NCBI GenBank assembly: GCA_934047225.1
Contig: OW203989.1
Span: forward strand, 16,467,977-16,531,976
Reading direction: 5' to 3'
Source: Ypsolopha sequella
Lineage: Eukaryota; Arthropoda; Insecta; Lepidoptera; Ypsolophidae
Length of the DNA: 64,000 nucleotides
The notes under the pieces are model-generated. The model searched no databases. It was not told where the DNA came from and saw only the letters and a program-made list of their open reading frames with translations. The stretch's first letter is position 1. Every line of letters begins with the position of its first letter. Shown here in pieces: positions 53,201-62,200 of the stretch. The translations under genes and the position numbers were made by a program.

Positions 53201-56200
53201 CCTTGGGCATAAAAGTTACCTTTTTATGGCTACTGTACGACCTGCCTGTTGAAGAACTTTTAAATACGCTGCTTTACAGCTTAAGGATAACAATAAAGCC
53301 CTTGTACAGCTATTATACAGCATTCAGGCTGGCCAAAGGCTATTTAAGCAGCTTCCCAACAAACATTTAGGCGCTACTGCGAGGGCTATAAAAGATCTAT
53401 TAAAGCGCTCCTAAAGTCTTTCAGATGTAAATAAGCGATTAAACTAGAGTTAGAGCGTGCTCTAACCCCGATATACCCCCGGATTAGGCATAACTTTTTA
53501 CATGCTTAGGTCCTTCAACGGCGATATGAAGGTGGTAAGAAATGGAATTAAGTTGTACGAGAGGGCTATGGAAGTGCTAAAGGGGTGATAAATACGTCTC
53601 ACAGCGATACAAGAGTCGTACTATAGCCATGCCTAACTCTCATCATTTTAGGTTATTTCTTCCGGTGTTATTACAGCGCTAGTGGAGACTGAAAGTGCTA
53701 TCCAAGGTCCACAACGGCGATGAAAATGACTTTAAGTTATATTGCAGGTATATTAGTATCAATTTTAGCTCTCTGGGTTGTAGCAAACACAATATTTATT
53801 TGAATAGGAACTCCTTAGGTTGTAAAACGTATTTTTCTCTGTACTTTTTACACACAGGTAAACAGAGTGACTCAAACAAGTTGATAAAGTGTTATTTTTA
53901 ATGGTGGAATGGAAGCACTCTCAAAATATCATATTTATACTAGTGCACGTGTTAAGGATTAAACTATCATTGCGAAGGTAAGTTTACTGTGAATGTACAT
54001 ATACATTTTCATCTCAAAATTAAAGCGCACATGGAATAACCTCTATTTACTAAAGTGTAACACGTATTATATAGGTGTAATCCATGGTTTTTATAGAATT
54101 AATTCATGTTTGTTTCTATCTTCGATTCTATGCGTTACAGCATATCGGCTAAGGAACTTTCTAAGCAAATACCATCCAAATTACAATGAATAACTCAATT
54201 TTAATTTTTAAATTATTCACGTATAATGGCGGTGTAGGTTAAGCCCACGAGTAAGTGCGATATAGCTTCTTAGGGTGTACTGTGGTCATGATTAGCGCTT
54301 CTTTAGAACCCATACATGTATGGTAGTGTTTAAAAAGAGTTTGATACAACTTTGACATTTAAAAGAACTGTAATGACAACCTATAGCATCTAGTGTTAGA
54401 AGGGGTTTAATGAGCGCTATTCAAGAACTAATGATTCTAACAGACGCTGTTGTAGACTCTTGGGTGTTTAAGGAGTGATTTTTAGCGTCAATATAAATCT
54501 TGAGGAGGAATTAGGCGTCTATTATCTCCTTTATAGATCTTACAGTTGTAAGTTTAGGTTGAAGCTATAATACAAGATGCTTTGCTTGCATTATGGCAAT
54601 TGGAATCGCTACAATACAACTTTAACCTTATTTTAACGTTCCTTTAAACCTATTATATCGCGCTGAGTGCTAATGTTGTTTAAATATCGCAAGTTTATCA
54701 CCTGAAGCCATAAATATCGCTATTCTAACAACTTTTTACATCCTTAAGATTTAAAAAAGATCTAATTATCGCCAAAATGTTTGTTGGGTTGTGTGTTAGT
54801 TGGGCGTTACTCACCGATCCAAGTTTTTCCAAAAAAGTGTCAAAATCCCTATCAGTTGTCAAAAAATGACTGAATACGGCAGCGTAATCGGCGAAATGCC
54901 CCTTGATACCAGAGATTGCTCAACCACAAAATAAGGGCTACCGTAAAGGATATGTTTGACGTCATACCGTTGTATTTCGGTAGCCTTTAATTGCTCAACC
55001 GCTAAATAAGGGCTACCGTAAAATTTAGGTTTGACGTCATTTCGGGTTGCGGTACCGATTAAATAACGGCTACCGTTATTTTGCCTTGGCTTCGGCTCGT
55101 TTCTTTGTAGGCGCCGCGCCGCCGCGTCGTCGCCGCGTGCCTGTCGGTATTCTTTGAAGGCACGCGCCCGCCCGCAGCCATCTTAGTCGACTTCTAGGAG
55201 TTACGTTTTTTATCCTTTTATTAGGAGGCTATGCGAATTTATTTTGTCACTGTCGCTCCAAGCGTAAACATGCTTAGTGCAAAAGGGGCGGATTCAGGGC
55301 GAAAGCGAAAAATGTTTTGTTTTGGCCATACCTTTGGAACGGAAGGTAGTACATACACCCTTTAGGGTTGTACCATAGGGGGTCAAAAAAAATTTTTTTT
55401 TTTTAATATTAAATCTTTAACGGCCTGTGTCTTCTAAACGGCTGGGGTTAGACCGATGTTAGTTAGAAGTTATTAAGTAATGCTTTGTAATTATAAAATT
55501 ATTACTAACTGAAGGAAACCTGATTGACGGCCAAATGTTTGTTGTAGTACTTAGTGAGACCCCTCGCCACCAGGTTGTGTTGCGTTAAACCAGAATCTCC
55601 GATGAAGTTCACATGATCCTTTTCTTGTAGCACGTCATCGTCCAGAGTGGTTTCATCCAGGGGCGGTGGCGTGACTTTGCGGTTGAAAATCTAAAAATCG
55701 TAATAATGTGCCTCATCCAAACTGAATATTTTATTATTCTATCTTCTATTTCTTCTATGGTCGATAGAGAAGCAACATTAACTAAAGTTGAATGATAGTG
55801 ACTTTTAACTAACAGCAAAGCATTCAACTATAAACAAAATAGCTCCCAACATGCCACTGAGGAACGTATACGAATAGAGTAGAGCTATAGAAGCCTTTGA
55901 ATGAATATTATGTATGGTTTATGACGTTTATTTCTCATAAAGAACAAAATACAATGTTCACTTATGATGAGAAGCTTATCTAATTATGTATATAGGTATA
56001 TGGCTAAATCTATTGATACCTAAATTGTATTTAAATATTTAATTGTGTTAGTAAACAGGTTGCCTACAAACTAAGTTAGTAGTATTTCATCCACTTAAAG
56101 TGACATGTTTTGGTAGATAATCTTTTAAACGCTTTTTGAAAACATTAATTGATTTTGATGCTTTGACGGTCCCTGGTAATTTATTGTAAAGTTAAACACC

Positions 56201-59200
56201 CTCAAACATTAAATTATTCATGTAGAAGTATGTATATGTATGTTGGTAACAAATCCGGTTATTAGCGAAAATATTTTGCAGTTTTCTTCCGGAGCAGGGC
56301 AATTGCATGCTTTGAGTTTGGCCCTTAGAAAAGTATAAAAATATACTTACTTGAAGATAAGGTACATGGGCGCCGATATACCGATAGCCGATTACCAGTA
56401 AGGTAAAAATCATGACAAACTCACCTTTTGATAGAGGCGGTATTCGGTGAACATGAGAATCAGCCAGCACGATACACAAGAGGCGACCATGCAAACAATA
56501 TAACGAAGAACTCCTGGATCCTCCCATTCAAAGTAGGGATTCTCGCGGACGCAGCACGAGGCAGGGGTCTGTTGGCACGCGACCGCCATGGTGCACTCGT
56601 CGACGTTGCCAAGGGCTGTGGAGATGAACTCACAAGCTTGGAGGCAGTACCATTCCGTCAAACTGATCTTATGCAGTTTCCTGAAATTTTCGTTATGTTA
56701 TTTTATCAATAAAGACAGACACCACTTGAGTAGGTTATACATACAAAGTTTAAGCGTGGCGCCTGCCAAACTGTTGTTTGTTTTTGACGTGTGAGCGTGA
56801 CGTCAAAAACAACAGCAGGCACCATCGCGCTAGCGCACCTCTGCAATCTAGTCACGCTATATAATAGTTTCATAAAACTCAACAATTAAGAACAAACTAA
56901 GTAAATAAAATACGAACTTAACAGATGTAACGAGGCTGTAGAGTGGGAAGAACTGCAGTATCCCATCCATGATTGCTGGCACTGGGTCCAGATCTAGACT
57001 CCAAAGAGCTTCTACTATCTGAGCGCCCATAATTCCTGTTCAATCATTCAGTAAATAATTCAATAAGTACAAAAAACAATGATATATGAAATTACAGAAC
57101 GGAAAAACACAAAAATATACTTATTTGGATGTGCAGACGAAAAAGCCGATGTTTACCCATTTTACATTCCAGATTTCACGAGTAAAATGGACAGACATCT
57201 AAATTTTGTATGGGAAAGCCCATAGAAGGACGTATGTAACATGTTTCTTGGGACATGGTATAAGATTTTACAACAAACTTCCAAAGGAGGTCCTTATATT
57301 GTCAGAGAATAAGTTTAAATTGTTTATTAAGCATTCAAGAAGGCATATTATAAAATAAATGATTACTTAGACGATATTAAAGCATGGGGTTATGAAACTG
57401 ATATTTTCATAATAGTAGTTAGTATAATATTAGTATAATAGTAGTTATGATTCCTCTAAAATTAAGGTTAATTAGTTAATAGATGAAATGACTGTAAAAG
57501 CAGATGGACTATATGGGACAGGTGGACAAAGGTATTGTATTTTTTTTCCTTCATGACATAATTTTCTTCTGTCTTATTTCTTTATTCAATTCAGTAATAT
57601 CAATTACAACAACTAAATATAAAAATATAAGAGGCTTACTTTTTATATTGCATCCATCCATCAGCCTAGTTCGTCCACTGCTGGCTAGACATAAGCCCTT
57701 TCTGGAAGAATTGCCTATACTCACACACACTCACACACGCTGGGCAGGCGGGTTGGTGAGCGCGGTGCCGGAACCCTCGCACCAGTGACACCGCTGCCAG
57801 TCACCAGTCTGTTCCATATAAGGCCCGGCTATTAGGGATGGGTATACCACCATCCATCGGTCCTAGGCATGGTGGGCCTCCTGGTTTTTTGCCTGTGAGC
57901 TGTCCTCTTACTCTCCCCCGAATTACTTCGAGGGGGTCTCCAAGTAAGATGGTGGTACACTCCACAGTCGAGCCCGGCATCAGCTCTACCACTATTTAAT
58001 ATTTCATATGCTGACTAAATTGGTGACATACTGAAGAAGGGCCATGTCAAAAGTACTCGGAATAGAAGAGCTTGTATGGCTAGATTGATGGATGCGTAAG
58101 AGGCGAAAGAGGTGTGTCTGGATCATAGCAGATAGAAATCTGTAGTCAGAGGCGTGAGTATATGTAGGTAAACTACTTACCAAACAATGCATTCATGAAG
58201 ACCACGACGATAAATCCAAAAGCCGGTCCTCCAAACAAATATGAGAGCACATATGTGAGAGGCAACATGGCTGCCCCGAAAATCATCAAGCACAAAAACA
58301 TTCGACCTGAAAATCATTATACTTGTTTACATAGGTAAAAAAAACGGTCTATTAATTCTAAAATGTCTTTACTGACCTAACTCAGTTGCACTAGAGAATC
58401 CAGTGACCTGGAAAATCAGGCAAGATACGATAAAGGTGAGACAGATGATCATAAACCAGATCCAATCAAAGACAGCTGCACTTCCCCACATGACCACTGG
58501 CTGAATACCTGATGCTTTTTGCAACAACTTGGCTCGGGATACACGCTCCTGTTGGATTAAAATATTTGATTTTATTATAATGTTTTAGCTTCCATTGTTA
58601 CTCGTAATGTTAAAGTGATTTACCTTTATATAAAACATGATAAAGACAGCACAAACGATGCTAATACTATTGCCAAGACCATTAGAGAAGTGATTAGAGA
58701 GCAACATACTTATTAAACTCATGTCATCCTGAAAAGAAAAATTAATTAACTACATAAACGGGAAGACATAAAATAATTACTTACTTAGGTAATTAGTTAA
58801 TAACACGAACAAACTTTTTAGTTCCCATAGGACACTTACTGAGTTTTCATAGTTAGCTTCAAGTGGATGATTGTTGACATTTAAATCTGCTGTAGGGTCC
58901 AAAGCTTTCAGCAGTGCTTTGTGGACCGTCGCCAGAGAAATTGCGACATCATGATAACCGAAATTACTGAACCAAGCTGTCGTAGCGTTCTCCTCGAATG
59001 TAGCTCCAATTACCACGTCCGTGCGCATTGTGCCCAAAGTCATTATGTCACTGCTCTGAAATTAATTACGAAGAATCGTCAACAAGAATTAACAGTCGGT
59101 TGCGCCAAACATTGCTCTTGCGTTTGGACAATACTTTTAACAAATAAAATTTTTGTGAGTAGTTAAGAAGTTGAACTACATTATAATTTTTCAGATTTGA

Positions 59201-62200
59201 CACAAGTATCACAATCATCGAAAAAATAAACGGAAAAATCACTAAAATCACGAAAAACGTAATTTGGCGTTGCAAACAGAAAAAAAAATCTTTTTTGTTC
59301 CAAATTGAAATATTTTTTTTTTTTGCGTAAAGAGATCAAAGTACCTTATTCATATAATATATATATATATTTTCCTTTCGTTATTTAAAAAGAAATACAC
59401 AAACATTCAAATTCTTTTTGCGTAATTTTTCTGTACAGGAAAAATGTAGAATGTTTGAGTATTTCTTTTAAAATAACAAAAGGAAATACAAAATAAAAAA
59501 ATCTGGAAAGGCTACTTTCATTTTTTTACTCTATAAAAAAATATTTTATTTTGTAGTTAGAATAGTAGACTGATCATACTAGTTCCAAAGCCAAATTACG
59601 TTTTCCGTGGTTTTACTGATCTTTCCGATTTTTTTTCTCGGTGGTTGTGATACTTGTGTCAAATCTGAGAAATTATAATGTAGTTCAACTTCTTAACTAC
59701 TAACACAAGTTATATTCGTTAAAAATATTTTGTATTAATATGCTAAATTGTCCAAACGCGATAGCATGTTTGGCGCAACCGGGCGTGTTTTACGTACATT
59801 ATGGCCATGCAAGATAGGTCCACGGCTGTTAACCAGATAACTCACCTTGTTCAAATAATACTCTTTAATAGACTGATTGTCATCTATCAACGTCACCGCA
59901 TTCTGACCACTAAACAATGATTGGTATGCTTCCCATCCTCCTATAGCTAATGGATCATTGGATGTGACACTCAAATATGTCTCGGTTTTTGTGAATCTGT
60001 AAATAGTAGATACGAGCCCCAAATATACAATATTTTACATTAATTTGAAAGAAGACAAAGTATTATTATTTTAAAATAAAAACCGGCCAAGTGCGAGTCA
60101 GACTCGCGTACCTATAGATTAATTTTAAAAGCAATAATCAAAATAGTTAGATCTTGTTTTGGTATTTTTTTTTGCAGGCGCTTTTAAATATTTTCAAGCT
60201 TTTTCCTTCTTAAACAAATTGAATAAAAAATAATCCTATAGGTATCTTTACTTCTTTAAACCATACCTCAATATGTGATGTCTTCTACATTTTAGCCCGT
60301 ATTTGGTGAGAAACTGATGATAAACAGTTTCTTATTTTTATGACTCTGTAGTAACGCGTGAAGCTTACTATAGCTTTAAATGATAAATTATGTAAAAACT
60401 AATGCCAAGGGGTCTTAGAATAAGGATCAACGTAAGTTTATGCAGAGCTGCAATTTCCTAAAGCGACAGGATGCAGCGTCTTCGAAATTCTAAAATGTCG
60501 AATTTCACATTTTGTCCGGGATAATCGCTTTAACGGTGCTAAAGTTATGAGGCTATGACATACGAAGAGACGTACGGACAACGGAGTCTCACCATAAAGT
60601 TTCCTTTTGTACCTTTTAGGTAATACGGAACCCTAGCAACAATATAAAAAATTTCAAAATAAAAACGTTGAACAAGTAAACAGATTGGAGTATGCGTTCT
60701 CATTCCGACAAACAAAACACTATTGAAATCTTTGTTTCAAATATGTACAGTGGAGACCGCATCAAGTAAGACACATTGGACTTTGTACCTATCTTATATT
60801 CTTCTCTGTAGGGGCTAATGTCGTACTGCAAGTGTATAGCTTGATGTGGTCTCCACTGGACCTAGATGAGTCTTTTATATATATGGGCTCGAAATATCAA
60901 ACAAACACTCGTATTATGAAAAGAAATTTATGTGCGGCTAAGTACAACTTACCCTTGATTCAGGGTCAAAGGTCGAGAGCTGACATTGTCAGTGAGAGTG
61001 ACCATGTACTGCACGATGCCAAGTGTAGCGTTCATAATGGCGATAGGCACCAGGAACTGCAGCAGAAGCAGGCCCCAGGACCTTGACCACACCAGCCACA
61101 GCTTCAGCCACATCGCGTATGTGTGGTACCACAGGATCTCTACTTGCGAGATAGGGACTGGGTCGTCTGTGATCGAGTTAAAAGATAGCTATATCGCTTT
61201 ACGCTTAAATAAAATCCAGAAAATAAGAATAAAATAATAAATAAGAATAATTTCATCATTCGTTGCACAAGTGTTTGAAGAAAACTCCCCAAATTTTGAG
61301 GAAGTGAAAACCAATCGTACCATATAGGTATAATCAATACTCGATCAATAAACCTAATAGACACATGAAAGATGATCACAAAATTCCTGCAACAAATACA
61401 GGAATAGCTAAATCTAATCAACTAATAAGTAAGATTTTTGTACAAACCTAGAAAAAACTCCTCAGAATTGTCTTCGCTTTTACGTTTATCTAGTTCGTCT
61501 GATGATTCACTGTTGGCATACTCCGAGGGCTCAAGGGGAGGTGTAGAAGGAACTATGTCTGAGCCGACCCTAAATAGTAAATAATCGTAATTTTTATTGC
61601 TTTTACAAACTGTTAATCTGTTATTTATCTAACTGAATAAATAAACAAATACATACGACATAAATACGTCTTCCATCGTAGTTGCCATCAACCCATAGTT
61701 ATCAAATCCTATTGATGTTCTGTTGTTTTCCAAATCTAAAAGTGCTTCTTCGAATTTGTAACTGTAGTCATTTGACAACGCATATGTGACTTCGGTACCT
61801 TAAATTAAATAAAAACTAGTTTTCGTATTAGTCTAAACAATATTCACATTCATGCTATAAGATCACTGTTTGTTTGTTACGCTACGGCTGCCGAGCTACG
61901 TCGTAGTACCTCTACGTGCAGGGCAGGCTTGTATTGTACGACTAGTTAGCTTGACAAAGAAATGTACAAAGCCATCTTTTATGTTATTGTACGCTTTTTA
62001 GTTCATGATGTAATTGTTACCTCTGTCCTCCTTGATAACAGTACCCGGGATGTACTTATTGATCAGTTCCGTACAAAGTTCAGGTCGGAACGCGTGCTGT
62101 TTAACAACTACTAAAATGTATCCCACACCGTAGTGTCGCTTGAGGAAGTAGGGAGAGCCAACACATTGCAGGCGGCCGGCAGACATGATAGCGATGCGGT

